The notes under the pieces: model-generated
What the model was told of the DNA's origin: nothing
Database searches by the model: none
Seen by the model: the letters and a program-made list of their open reading frames with translations, nothing else
Made by a program: the position numbers and the translations under genes
Origin: Paucibacter sp. KBW04
GTDB lineage: Bacteria; Pseudomonadota; Gammaproteobacteria; Burkholderiales; Burkholderiaceae_C
Assembly: GCF_003852425.1 (NCBI RefSeq)
Contig: NZ_QAJN01000001.1
Span: forward strand, 124,001-188,000
Direction of reading: 5' to 3'
Length of the DNA: 64,000 bases
In this document: one piece after another, positions 28,764-37,651 of the stretch
Position numbering within the stretch: the stretch's first letter is position 1
Layout of the letters: each line of letters begins with the position of its first letter

Positions 28764-30256
28764 GGGAATGCCAATGATGGCCCGGTGTAGACGTCAAAGT
28801 TCAGCGCGCTGCCCGGGTTCTTCTGCAGCTCGCGAACGCGAGGCTGGCCGTTGGCGTCGAACTCAATACGCAAAGTCCCGCCCAGCTCAGGCCTGAAAGG
28901 TGATGCCCCGGCCGCAGCAGCCGTCTTCGCAGCGTTGCCAGGCACAGCCGAGGCTGCGGCCGCAGCAGCGCTAGGCCCTGCGGGCAGCTGGATATCCGGC
29001 AGCAGCTTGAGCACCAACCAGTTGTCTCGGTCGGTCATCCACTTGGGCATGGCGTCCTTCAACTGGTGCAGCTTCTGCACGACCAGGTCGAAGTTCCTAT
29101 AGAGCTGATACGCCGCCGTTGCAATGGCTGCCACGGCCAGCAAGAACCAACCAAACGGCGTCACCAGCATGGCCCCGCTCAAGATGCCTACCGCCTTCAC
29201 GACCTCGTACACCGCCCAAGCCCCCTTCGCCACCATCACGGAAGAGAAGCCTACGATCAACACATCCCAGCCGCCGAACTTCTGTGCCAGCCAATCCATC
29301 ACGGTGACCAGCATCACCACACCCTTGCTAATCTGACCCAGCGACTGAAGAACCTTGGGCATCTTTTCAATGATGGCGCTGAGCATCTTGCCGATCTTGT
29401 CGCCCAGCTCCTTGCGGCTCTCGACGTTCATGTTGGAGACCTTCTCCAGCATCTTGTCCATGCCAGGCAAGGCCGCTGCTGTAACGGTTGCGAGAAGGCC
29501 CTTCAATGAGGCTTCAAAGCGCTTGAAGTTGTCAGCCGTTTCCTTGAACTCAGCGGCTTGCTTCTCGTTCAATGTGCCGAACTTGTCGGCCTCGTCGTAG
29601 TACTGCTTGAGCGACTTGCTGCCCTGGTTCAGCATCTGGATCTGCTCGGCACCACCACGGCCCATCAGCGCCCGCGTCAGCGCGATCTTCTTCTCAGCGT
29701 TCTGTCCAGCGTCCCCCACCTTCTCGAACTTGTCGGCGATGGCTTCAAACACCTGCACGACATTCATTTTCTTGAGCTGGGCAACAGGTATGCCCACGCG
29801 CGCAAACCACATCGCTGCCTCTTTGCTGCCGCCAATCGCCTCCACCATGTTTTGGCTCAAGAACTGCAGGCTGGTGCCCATGTCTTCTACGCTGCTGCCA
29901 TTCACACTTGCTGCGAAGCCAAGGCGTTGGAACTGCTGGATGGGAATGTTGAGCTTCTTGCTTACGTCGACCGTGCGATCAATCTCTTCAATCGTCTGGT
30001 GCATCACGGCGAATGCACCACCGAGAGAGATGGCGGCCACCATTGGCAGCTTCGTGACCTGCTCTTTCAAACCCTTCCAAGCCGAGCTGACTTTGTCATA
30101 GCCACTCTCGGCGACCATGTTGTTGATGCTGGCGCGCAGCTTGCGGGCCGGGAGCGTGACACGATCCACCGTTGCATCCACCGCCTTGTTGATGGCGCCC
30201 AGCTTGGAGGTGGCCTTGTCAACCGCCTCAATTACAAACTGCAGCTTCATCGTCAT
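28760..30256 (-). CDS. tail tape-measure protein
   Basis: 498 residues, short for a contractile-tail tape measure. N-terminal KLQFVIEAVDKATSKLGAIN and NMVAESGYDKVSSAWKGLKE are typical. Hydrophobic stretches lie near residues 330-390 (VLIVGFSSVMVAKGAWAVYE, MLVTPFGWFLLAVAAIATAA), as expected for the part inserted in the host membrane. It follows the frameshifted chaperone pair. The length sets the tail length, which should be short. Confidence 0.9.
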   Translation of the reverse strand: MTMKLQFVIEAVDKATSKLGAINKAVDATVDRVTLPARKLRASINNMVAESGYDKVSSAWKGLKEQVTKLPMVAAISLGGAFAVMHQTIEEIDRTVDVSKKLNIPIQQFQRLGFAASVNGSSVEDMGTSLQFLSQNMVEAIGGSKEAAMWFARVGIPVAQLKKMNVVQVFEAIADKFEKVGDAGQNAEKKIALTRALMGRGGAEQIQMLNQGSKSLKQYYDEADKFGTLNEKQAAEFKETADNFKRFEASLKGLLATVTAAALPGMDKMLEKVSNMNVESRKELGDKIGKMLSAIIEKMPKVLQSLGQISKGVVMLVTVMDWLAQKFGGWDVLIVGFSSVMVAKGAWAVYEVVKAVGILSGAMLVTPFGWFLLAVAAIATAAYQLYRNFDLVVQKLHQLKDAMPKWMTDRDNWLVLKLLPDIQLPAGPSAAAAAASAVPGNAAKTAAAAGASPFRPELGGTLRIEFDANGQPRVRELQKNPGSALNFDVYTGPSLAFP

Positions 30257-30306
30257 GGGGTCTTGCCTCGCTTGGAGTAAAAAGCGCGCCCAGTCAGCGC
30301 GCTAGC

Positions 30307-30737
30307 TCATGGTGCTTTGTTGAGTTCTCGGTTGATACGCACCGCCTGCTCATGCCACTCCATCAACTCATCCACCTGAAGCATCGCCAGCTCACTGGGT
30401 TGCCAGTGGAATGCATAGGCCAGGTCGGCCATTAGTTCGGTCAGGTTGGCAGGGACAAGCCGAAAAAATCCGAGGCAATGTCCTGGGCCTTGAAGACGTC
30501 CTCGGCGTCCATCTTGTCGAACGTGCTGGGCGGGATGCCAGCGCTGGCGCACACCAGCACCATCACCATTTCGCCCATGCCCTTGTCTTTGGCATTCAGG
30601 GCCTTGCGCGCATCGCCGCCGTTCAATCGCTTGAAGGTCAGCTCAGTCACGGTCTCAACTACCGCACCATCACGGTTCCTCAGTTCCACCGGGTACTTGA
30701 GTGGGTAAACCACCGGTTCTGCTGCAACGCCACTCAT
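30307..30737 (-). CDS. tail assembly chaperone, -1 frameshift fusion product
   Basis: The upstream frame (98 residues from ATG 30737 to the stop at 30441; Mu gp41-like, with KYPVELRNRDGAVVETVTEL) contains the heptamer TTTTTTC near its end. A -1 slip there enters the second frame, which has no good start of its own and carries LTELMADLAYAFHWQPSELA, a GpE-type domain. The fusion is 92 + 51 = 143 residues. Such a pair is made by nearly all long-tailed phages: the short and long forms coat the tape measure during assembly. Confidence 0.88.
30462..30468 (-). other. slippery heptamer for programmed -1 ribosomal frameshift
   Basis: On the minus strand T TTT TTC in the X XXY YYZ register: the zero-frame codons are TTT TTC (Phe91-Phe92 of the short chaperone). 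After slipping, CGG is codon 93. The zero-frame stop follows six codons later, a normal distance. Confidence 0.88.
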
Positions 30738-31102
30738 ACGCCCATCTCCTCGGCCGGATCGCCAGAAAACTTCAGTGCCACCTTGCCACCCTCGCCAGCC
30801 GTGACGCTAAGGGTTTCAGTTACAAACGCGTTGCGAATGACGTAGGTCTGGCCGGTATCGGCTTCATACGTGACCGTAGCGTTGACGATCTTTTGCAACG
30901 CGGCCAAGCTGGTGCCCTGGCTCAGCGATATCTCGCACTCCAGCGAGCTGGGCTTGATCTTCTCGGCATAACCCAAGATGCTATTGCCGCCAATCACCGG
31001 CTCGCGGGTCTTGCCGCCCAGATCCAGCTTGGCACCCGGCATCGAGTTGAGCAGCGCACCATCGGTTTTGATGTACGCCATCGAATGCGTCATTCCGCCC
31101 AT
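30734..31102 (-). CDS. tail tube protein (Mu gpM-like)
   Basis: 122 residues. GGMTHSMAYIKTDGALLNSM and the beta-rich body (ECEISLSQGTSLAALQKIVN; TYVIRNAFVTETLSVTAGEG) match Mu gpM tube proteins. A perfect AGGAGG lies six bases before the ATG, fitting a highly made structural protein. It lies just downstream of the sheath gene, as in Mu. Confidence 0.9.
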   Translation of the reverse strand: MGGMTHSMAYIKTDGALLNSMPGAKLDLGGKTREPVIGGNSILGYAEKIKPSSLECEISLSQGTSLAALQKIVNATVTYEADTGQTYVIRNAFVTETLSVTAGEGGKVALKFSGDPAEEMGV

Positions 31103-31103
31103 C

Positions 31104-31289
31104 TCAGGCCTCCTTGTCGTCAACCATCACAAACTGGCCCTGGCCGACGCTGACTTCAACGCTCTCACCAGGCCCCAGCACGCGCTTTTGCTCGCTCGCA
31201 TCAGCTTCACCCACAGTCACCACCGTCACCGCCAGGCGAGCTGCCTCGCCCGGTGCTTCGTTGTTGCATATGGTCATTCGGATCGCCAT
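31104..31289 (-). CDS. small phage protein between sheath and tube
   Basis: 61 residues, beta-rich, with RVLGPGESVEVSVGQGQFVM. No recognised domain. The stop abuts the tube gene start region. Small proteins at this place occur in many Mu-like tails, but I cannot assign a role. Confidence 0.6.
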   Translation of the reverse strand: MAIRMTICNNEAPGEAARLAVTVVTVGEADASEQKRVLGPGESVEVSVGQGQFVMVDDKEA

Positions 31290-31333
31290 GTCTTGTCCCT
31301 TCGCATCGGTTAGAAAGCCGAAGCCAAATTGAG

Positions 31334-32794
31334 TTAGAGCCTGAACTGAACCTGAGCCGCAAAGACGCGGAACTGGTTGACCACATCAGGGGGGATGATG
31401 GCGTCGACACGGTTCGCATCGGTGCTGCTGCGCTGCACGATCAGGTCGCGCTTGAACTGCTCCAGGTTCTCCGCCAAGCCCGCGTCCATCCAGTCCATGA
31501 ACAGGCTCACAAGCTCAGCGCGAATCACGTTCGGCGTCACGATGGCCTGGCCGTTGCCATAGTTGGTGCCGTCATCAGCCAACTTGTGGCGGGGGAACTT
31601 TTGCGCGATGCGGGCCCGGACGGTGTAGCGCAGGTAGGCAATGGTGCGCAGCGTTTCAATGTCCAGATAGCTCACATCGGCCACGCCGAACGCGTTGCTC
31701 TGGTACGTGGTGATCAGCCGCTCGATCAGCACCTGACCACCCGCATCCACCACCGTTGTGCTGATGCCATCAAACAGCGCCAGGTTGCGCTCGTCGCGCG
31801 TCCAGCGGTCAGCGATCACAGGGGCCAGCAAACCGGGCAAGAGCAGCGTTTGGCGCGGGCGGGCGGGGTCAGGCTCATAGGCGTCCACTGCACCCGCCAC
31901 AGCGGCCCACACATAGCTTGGCGATGGGCTTCGCCCCGCACCCAGGATGCTCACGTGAGGACTGTTGCGCGTGCTGCCCAGCGTGGTGCAAGTGGCATGC
32001 GAGCCGGACACTGCGGTGAAGGCCTGGCCCTCCTTCTGCACCAGCGGCCCAAAGCGTTGGGCCAGCATAGTCTCCAGCTTGCCCAGGTTGGAAGCGTCGG
32101 TATAGGGCTGGATGATGGTGTGGTACTGCTCGTCGCCAATGGCGCTGATCATCGCCTGCAGATCCGGGTTGGCACTGCCGCCACTCATCGGGACCACGGC
32201 CGAAGTCAAGCCCTTGGGCGTGCGCTCGCCGCTGAAGTAGTTCAGCCGCACATCGAGTGCGCTCTGCACCTCGCCCTTGTGCTTGGCAGTCAATGTCACC
32301 ACGCTGCCGACCACGGCGGCCGTCACCGGCAGCGTGGTGTCCGCATTCACAGCTGCACCCAAGGCCGTAGCCAGGCTGCCCGTTGTGGCAGCACTCATCA
32401 CGCCAACCTGTACCAGCTGCCCACCAATGTAGGCGTTCAGCGTGCCCGCCTCAGTAGGGCTACCGCTCAAGGTGATCGTGCCGGTAGCCGCCGCGCCAGC
32501 AGGGTTGTCATCGAGGGCAACTGCCCAGCACTCGGTATAGCTGTTTGCGGCCTTCAGCGCATTGAGCATCGCGGCCAGCATGCTGCCGCGTCCAAAGGCA
32601 TCCTCGCCCTGGGCCGCGCTCAAGATGCGCACCGGCACACCGGCCGCCACGCTGCTGCCGGGCAGGCGCTGGCCCACCACCAGGATCTTGTGGCGGATAG
32701 CGGGCAGGCCCTGCACCGCACGCGAGTTGTCGAACTCGATGTACTGACCCGGTGTGCGGATGTTGATAGGGATCGCGTTGAAGCTGATGGACAT
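31334..32794 (-). CDS. tail sheath protein (Mu gpL-like)
   Basis: 486 residues, the usual length. SISFNAIPINIRTPGQYIEF at the start, the GYRLPGS-like GQRLPGSSVAAGVPVRILSA, and the C-terminal sheath-core region (FPRHKLADDGTNYGNGQAIV; RAELVSLFMDWMDAGLAENL) are those of contractile sheath subunits. It polymerises around the tube and contracts on infection. Confidence 0.93.
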   Translation of the reverse strand: MSISFNAIPINIRTPGQYIEFDNSRAVQGLPAIRHKILVVGQRLPGSSVAAGVPVRILSAAQGEDAFGRGSMLAAMLNALKAANSYTECWAVALDDNPAGAAATGTITLSGSPTEAGTLNAYIGGQLVQVGVMSAATTGSLATALGAAVNADTTLPVTAAVVGSVVTLTAKHKGEVQSALDVRLNYFSGERTPKGLTSAVVPMSGGSANPDLQAMISAIGDEQYHTIIQPYTDASNLGKLETMLAQRFGPLVQKEGQAFTAVSGSHATCTTLGSTRNSPHVSILGAGRSPSPSYVWAAVAGAVDAYEPDPARPRQTLLLPGLLAPVIADRWTRDERNLALFDGISTTVVDAGGQVLIERLITTYQSNAFGVADVSYLDIETLRTIAYLRYTVRARIAQKFPRHKLADDGTNYGNGQAIVTPNVIRAELVSLFMDWMDAGLAENLEQFKRDLIVQRSSTDANRVDAIIPPDVVNQFRVFAAQVQFRL

Positions 32795-32796
32795 GA

Positions 32797-33009
32797 TCAG
32801 GCCTTGTTGTTGGCAGAGGATTTGGGTTGAGCCGGTTCGATGGGAGCCACCAGCACGTCACCGTCCGCCTGGCGGCGGGTCCAGTAAGTGCTCATCGGCT
32901 TCACCTCGCCATCGGCGATCAAAGGTTCGCGGGTAATGGGATCCCGCACGACCAGGCCAGGCACGGCCGGGACGATGCGAAACAGCATGACGTTAGGGTC
33001 GCTTGTCAT
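32797..33009 (-). CDS. DUF2635 family phage protein (Mu gp38 position)
   Basis: 70 residues. VPGLVVRDPITREPLIADGE followed by VKPMSTYWTRRQADGDV is the DUF2635 pattern, small proteins found immediately upstream of Mu-like sheath genes. Role unknown. It lies two bases from the sheath gene. Confidence 0.8.
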   Translation of the reverse strand: MTSDPNVMLFRIVPAVPGLVVRDPITREPLIADGEVKPMSTYWTRRQADGDVLVAPIEPAQPKSSANNKA

Positions 33010-33020
33010 AGTCACTTTCT

Positions 33021-33644
33021 TCAGGGTTGATTTGGCAAAGCAACAGAGTCGGAAGCATCAGGTTTGCTAGAGCTGTAATCGCCATCCAGCCACTTTTGGT
33101 GTTCGGTAGCCGAGTCATGTGCCGGAATGTCGTACTGCGCAACAAGGGTCAGGAAATCGGCCAGGCCTGTCGCTTCACCAGACAAGTCAAACGGCATTGG
33201 CAAGCTGAATGCACAGGCGTAGACCGCCAGTCCTTGCCGCTCAACTGTGCCCGTGAACAGGTTTTCAATCCGGTTCAAAATCAAGGTTCCGATGTTCGGT
33301 ACCGTAAGGCCATGAAGCACAGGTACGACAGTGCGGCAAAGCAGCTCGTAGGCTCCGACCGCCTGCTTATTGCCGCGACGCCGCGCCGCCTGACCGCTAG
33401 GGTGAGAAGTCACTACGTAGACAAGCCATTGGCCATCAATCACCGGCTCAGCCACTCCCACGTTTTTTGCCCCGCCGCCAGCAAAGGCCACCAGGACACA
33501 AGGCGCGATCGACAGCATTCGTTTGAGCATGTCGTCGTCCCAGTCACCCGGCAGGCTATCGGTACGCACCTTGGTGCCTTCCAAGGCCTGAGTCAGCGCT
33601 GCCAGCAGCGCGTCCTCGGTTGCTGAAATGACGTCCTCGGTCAT
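33021..33644 (-). CDS. Mu gp37-like tail completion protein (DUF1834)
   Basis: 207 residues. EDALLAALTQALEGTKVRTD and RRGNKQAVGAYELLCRTVVP resemble DUF1834 proteins, which stand between gp36 and the sheath in Mu-like phages and act in head-tail joining. Overlaps gp36 by four bases (ATGA). Confidence 0.82.
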   Translation of the reverse strand: MTEDVISATEDALLAALTQALEGTKVRTDSLPGDWDDDMLKRMLSIAPCVLVAFAGGGAKNVGVAEPVIDGQWLVYVVTSHPSGQAARRRGNKQAVGAYELLCRTVVPVLHGLTVPNIGTLILNRIENLFTGTVERQGLAVYACAFSLPMPFDLSGEATGLADFLTLVAQYDIPAHDSATEHQKWLDGDYSSSKPDASDSVALPNQP

Positions 33645-34075
33645 GGCGCGTAGTCACTCAAGCTCGTAGCTGTGAACACGGCTTGCGTTGGCGTCGTGAA
33701 CTGAGGACCACCGGTGGTAGGCGTAGGTTGGGCCGAATCGTCCAGGCCCAGGCTCACCTTGCCGTCAGCGATTTGATCCAGCAACTTCATCGCGGCTCGC
33801 TCACGGTCGGCCACATGATCGGTGATGCGGTCTTCGTACAAGCGAGCACGAACCAGGTCGCAAGCGATGTTGCTCAGCACCCGGGGCACGCTGGCAAGCG
33901 GCAAGCTGTAGCGGGGCTGAAGCTTGGCGTCTATCAACGCGTCGATATCCGCAATCGCATCATCGGTGCGGGTGATGTTGACCGCTTCTGCCGTTGGGTC
34001 GGTGGGGTGCGTGATCTGAATCAACTCGTCGAGGCCGAAGCGGTCGATGAGGGATTGAGTGGCGATGTAAGGCAT
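33641..34075 (-). CDS. Mu gp36-like protein (DUF1320), head-tail connector
   Basis: 144 residues. MPYIATQSLIDRFGLDELIQ and the run DAIADIDALIDAKLQPRYSL plus PRVLSNIACDLVRARLYEDR are the DUF1320 hallmarks. It is a head-completion or connector protein by position. Confidence 0.88.
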   Translation of the reverse strand: MPYIATQSLIDRFGLDELIQITHPTDPTAEAVNITRTDDAIADIDALIDAKLQPRYSLPLASVPRVLSNIACDLVRARLYEDRITDHVADRERAAMKLLDQIADGKVSLGLDDSAQPTPTTGGPQFTTPTQAVFTATSLSDYAP

Positions 34076-34090
34076 GGCTTTCGATCCAGA

Positions 34091-35857
34091 TCAGGGAACA
34101 ATTTCGACCTTGGCGTCAGCCCAGTCGAACGTTATTGATCCGGTCGATGCGCAGCCGTACTCAAAGGCGAAGAAAGCGGCAGTCATATCTGCGGGGCACT
34201 GCATAACGTCGCTTGACCAGTACATCGCGCCAGAGTCAGCAAGAGCACCAGAGATCATCCCCGCCGTTCCAGGTAGCGACAGAGCCCGGTTGTAGGCCGT
34301 TCCGTTCGTGCTGCAGGTCAGTTGCACATATGCCTCAAGCCGGTTCACCAAAGTCGCTGACGAAACGCGGCATGTGAAGTGCAACCGGAACTTCACGCCC
34401 GGAGCTAGCCCAGTCAACGGTGTGTAAACCTGGCGTACTGCTGAACCGCCTACCGCATTGGTCGCCACCACCCGATTCCAGTTGCCTGGTAAGCCATCAG
34501 TGCGTGGAATTGGCGACCCTGAATCGGCAGCGGTGTAGACGACCGAAGTGAATGGGAATGCCCCTGAGTTCCCATCAATCCAGCCAGTACCAAGTTGACC
34601 TGTTGGCGCCGGAGTAAGGCCAAAGGTACCGGTAGTACCGGCAAACATGCCCTTGGTGCCCAACAGGTTGCCAGATGGGTTTACTGCGGCGTCATAAACG
34701 TCAAGTGCACTAGAAAGCGCTGGGCGAGTCGGAGGAATAACCCTAGCAATGGCTTGCGTGAGCTTCGGGCCAAGGCCTTGAATGGTGCCCAACAAATTTG
34801 GATGTAGGTAGTCAGTGCGGTAATACGCCGCGTTCACTACACCGTTGCCTATCGCCACGGTCGGGGATGCCATGAGGCTTGCGCCATCAAACACTTGGCA
34901 GCGATACGAGCCGCTGCGCGCCAGGTTTTTAATTGTGGTCACCAGATTGGCGTAGGCCTTGGCCAAGGCCGTTGTCGCAATCGCTGAAGGCAGTGTCGTC
35001 GTGATCAAAACAAACGCGCCCGCAGCATTGAACGCTGCAACGAGATCCAGCACTTCGGCCGGTGCAGTTGGCGAGGAGTAGTTGTTGATGCCAACTAGCA
35101 TCATCACGACATCAGGCGCCCATGCCGTGATCTGAGCAATTCGGTTCTTGACGTCGGTCGTTGTATCGCCCGGAATTCCGTAGTTGCGAATTTGCAGGCT
35201 ATCAAATCCGTTCATTGCCATCGCAGGAGCACACCAAGCGCTGGCATTTAGAAGGGACTTAGTGCGCTGACCGAGGTTGGAGGCAGTGGTGTCGGAAACT
35301 GCGCCGGGACGCGTGCCCGCACGCGGATCCCAACGGACTTGCACGCAAGCGCCCTTGACGCCCCCGCCAGAAACGAGACGGAAGAATCCCCCCCCAGTGA
35401 CGTCTACAGGCAATCCTGCGCCTTCACCGGCGACGTTAACTGTCATGGCCTTGACGCCATCGAATGCCAGAGTCACCGTGTCATTCACCCCGCAGAATCC
35501 ATCTGCAGCGGCACTCATCACAAAGCTGGATGTGGTAGTGGCGTTGAGGTTCGTTGTAACCAGAGGGTTTTGATACAGCCCCAGTTCATATCCAGCAAAC
35601 GGAATGGGATGCAGCAATGCGCCGGCTGCTGAGATGGAGTCAAAGCCGATGGCCATCTTGAGGGGTGCCGTCCGTGCTGACGAGGGAATCCCACTCCCCG
35701 ACACCGAAGACGCGTCCACGACGGCTAGGTTGACAGACGTCGCGCCGCCGCCCTGGCTCGCCAGCGCCTCCACTTCTTTGTCAAGGCCCACAATGGCAAT
35801 GCCCGCCGGGTAGTCCACGCCATTGATCTTCTGCCCACGGTTCAAACGGATTGACAT
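34091..35857 (-). CDS. phage protein with SGNH-hydrolase-like domain, in the head gene cluster
   Basis: 588 residues. The N-terminal LNRGQKINGVDYPAGIAIVG is a short anchor-like element. A GDSL/SGNH-type esterase follows in scattered blocks: AIGFDSIS (candidate nucleophile Ser74), IRNYGIPGDTTTDVKNRI (block II), PDVVMMLVGINN (block III Asn), and TDYLHPN (block V, Asp349 and His352). About 145 residues separate the Ser block from block II, more than usual. A beta-rich C-terminal domain of about 200 residues may bind carbohydrate. It probably removes acyl groups from a surface polysaccharide. Activity is inferred; the Ser block is the weakest match. Confidence 0.7.
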   Translation of the reverse strand: MSIRLNRGQKINGVDYPAGIAIVGLDKEVEALASQGGGATSVNLAVVDASSVSGSGIPSSARTAPLKMAIGFDSISAAGALLHPIPFAGYELGLYQNPLVTTNLNATTTSSFVMSAAADGFCGVNDTVTLAFDGVKAMTVNVAGEGAGLPVDVTGGGFFRLVSGGGVKGACVQVRWDPRAGTRPGAVSDTTASNLGQRTKSLLNASAWCAPAMAMNGFDSLQIRNYGIPGDTTTDVKNRIAQITAWAPDVVMMLVGINNYSSPTAPAEVLDLVAAFNAAGAFVLITTTLPSAIATTALAKAYANLVTTIKNLARSGSYRCQVFDGASLMASPTVAIGNGVVNAAYYRTDYLHPNLLGTIQGLGPKLTQAIARVIPPTRPALSSALDVYDAAVNPSGNLLGTKGMFAGTTGTFGLTPAPTGQLGTGWIDGNSGAFPFTSVVYTAADSGSPIPRTDGLPGNWNRVVATNAVGGSAVRQVYTPLTGLAPGVKFRLHFTCRVSSATLVNRLEAYVQLTCSTNGTAYNRALSLPGTAGMISGALADSGAMYWSSDVMQCPADMTAAFFAFEYGCASTGSITFDWADAKVEIVP

Positions 35858-36049
35858 TGCGGAGTCCTCAAAACAAGTTCAAAACAAAAGGGGCCGGGCT
35901 TTCCGCAAGCAACCGATGCTGCTCGACAGGTCTTGACACGATCCCCGCAAAAGAACCCGGCCTGAGATTTGCGGTTGAGCTGCAGGCCTGGCTCCGAGGC
36001 CTCACTGCAGCATGAGGATCCTCGTCATCGCCTTCGGTGGTGTATTCAG
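35858..36049. other. 192-base gap in the head operon
   Basis: No gene. On the minus strand CCGGGTTC and, after about 65 bases, GAAAGCCCGGCCCCTTTT can pair and end in T-rich sequence, a weak terminator between the capsid genes and the SGNH-like gene. It might lower expression of the downstream genes. Confidence 0.35.
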
Positions 36050-36241
36050 TTAGCCTTCAGAGGACTGGTCTGGCTTCAGAGGCTTCACGGTATGTCCAAG
36101 CAGCGGCTTGGCTTCGCTCTCAGTCAGATCGACCGTTTCACCATCGGCGTAGTCCTCACCGTCGAAGCGCAGCTGTGCCACCACGTCATACGTCTTCCTG
36201 GGCTCGGTGCTAGCAGCGCCTTCTTTTCTCTTCGTTGCCAT
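36050..36241 (-). CDS. small phage head-region protein
   Basis: 63 residues, Lys-rich start then YDVVAQLRFDGEDYADGETV and DLTESEAKPLLGHTVKPL. The layout resembles the gp35-type small proteins found after Mu-like capsid genes. Role unknown. Confidence 0.65.
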   Translation of the reverse strand: MATKRKEGAASTEPRKTYDVVAQLRFDGEDYADGETVDLTESEAKPLLGHTVKPLKPDQSSEG

Positions 36242-36274
36242 GTCGGTTACTCCGATTTAGTTGGGGCCGATGGA

Positions 36275-37228
36275 TCAGGCCACTGCGTTGGAGAATAGGA
36301 AGCCCAGGTCGTTGGCCGTGATCAGCTCTTTGACGGACTCACCGGAGCGCACGCGCTTGCCGCCCTTCATGCCGATATCGCTGTCTTCAATCGTGCCCGC
36401 GACGGCGCCGCCGAACTGAGCCGTCATGCCGAAGGTGATACCGAAGTCAGTGTCGGCCTGCATATTGCGGTGCAGGAACGCTGCCTGCTTGCCCCACAGG
36501 CGTGTCACCACTGCGGGCTGGCCCTTGGCCGCCGTATTGAAGAAGGCGTCGCCCACAATCACTTCGTCCAGCTCGAACAGATCAGCGAATTGCTGTCGGC
36601 TGACCAAGCCCGCGTTGGTGTTGTTATGGAAGATCGCCTGGCACAACTTCGGATGGCGGCTCAGCACCGACCAGGTCGCCCGGCCAAACACCGCAATGTT
36701 GGGGCGCATCACCATGCTGTCGAGTGCCAGGGCGATATCGTTCTGAGGGTTGCTGTTGGTGAAGTCGGACCATTGGCTGGTGCCAGCCAAGCTCAGCTTG
36801 TTGTTGGCGCCATAGTTCGCCGGGTTGAAGACCAAGTTGGCAGCGCGGAACTCACGACGGGTTTGCACCAGTTGAGTAGTCAAGCTGGTGGCACGGAACA
36901 GCGGGTTCGGAGCGCCAGTCATACCAGCGGCGTGAGCGGCCTCCCATTGACTGATATCGTCATTGGGCACGGGCGAATCCAGCGCATGGTCAACAACGGC
37001 GTCGTTAACTTCGGTGCTGGCAAAGTCGATCTGCTGCGGGCTGCCTTTGCGGCCCACCTGGGTTTCGGGCACCGTGAACGCCTCGCCCAAGGCGTACTTT
37101 TGCCAGCGGAAGGCCTTGGTGCCAACGGGCACGCGGGGCAGAACCAGGTCGGCGATGAAATTGGGCTGACGGTAAGCCACCGCAATGGCGGTGAGTTCAG
37201 GGACGATGATGAACGGCGTAGCGGCCAT
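36275..37228 (-). CDS. major capsid protein
   Basis: 317 residues. ELTAIAVAYRQPNFIADLVL followed by PRVPVGTKAFRWQKYALGEA and later ANLVFNPANYG, VMRPNIAVFGRATWSVLSRH, GGAVAGTIEDSDIGMKGGKR fit the HK97-fold capsid proteins of Mu-like phages, in the position of Mu gpT. It follows protease and decoration genes, as expected for a processed capsid. Confidence 0.88.
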   Translation of the reverse strand: MAATPFIIVPELTAIAVAYRQPNFIADLVLPRVPVGTKAFRWQKYALGEAFTVPETQVGRKGSPQQIDFASTEVNDAVVDHALDSPVPNDDISQWEAAHAAGMTGAPNPLFRATSLTTQLVQTRREFRAANLVFNPANYGANNKLSLAGTSQWSDFTNSNPQNDIALALDSMVMRPNIAVFGRATWSVLSRHPKLCQAIFHNNTNAGLVSRQQFADLFELDEVIVGDAFFNTAAKGQPAVVTRLWGKQAAFLHRNMQADTDFGITFGMTAQFGGAVAGTIEDSDIGMKGGKRVRSGESVKELITANDLGFLFSNAVA

Positions 37229-37269
37229 GTCTTTGAATCCTGTTTGGGTTGAGGTTTAGGCGCCGGTGC

Positions 37270-37626
37270 TCAGAGCACGTGCGGCGAGCGGAGGTAGGTG
37301 ATGACGTCATCCGCGACGCCAGACACTTCAGCGAAGCCGATGACGCGGTGGCCGACGGTCGTGGTTGCCACCGCCTTGGCGTTGGCATCGCTGGTGAGTG
37401 CGTCACCCCGCGTAACGGTGCCGCCCAGACGGACTTCATGCACATCGCCCACGCCGCAATCGACCATCTCGCCTGCGACCTTGTCGAGGCTGTCGGCGGT
37501 GCCGATGATCTTGTCAGTGGGGCCAGTGGCCTTGACGACGCTTAGGTCGGTCGTGCCGGGCTTGACGATGCGATAGCCTTCGACGCCGGACTCGGCCCTG
37601 TAGCTGCGAAATTCAGTGATAGCCAT
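37270..37626 (-). CDS. capsid decoration / structural cement protein (DUF2190-like)
   Basis: 118 residues. EGYRIVKPGTTDLSVVKATG, VHEVRLGGTVTRGDALTSDA and GHRVIGFAEVSGVADDVITY give the beta-tulip-like small protein that stands between protease and capsid genes and stabilises capsids. The ATG MAITEF is chosen; the upstream extension is a shadow of the protease end. Confidence 0.75.
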   Translation of the reverse strand: MAITEFRSYRAESGVEGYRIVKPGTTDLSVVKATGPTDKIIGTADSLDKVAGEMVDCGVGDVHEVRLGGTVTRGDALTSDANAKAVATTTVGHRVIGFAEVSGVADDVITYLRSPHVL

Positions 37627-37651
37627 TGCGTGGGTTCCTAGAGTTGCGGCG

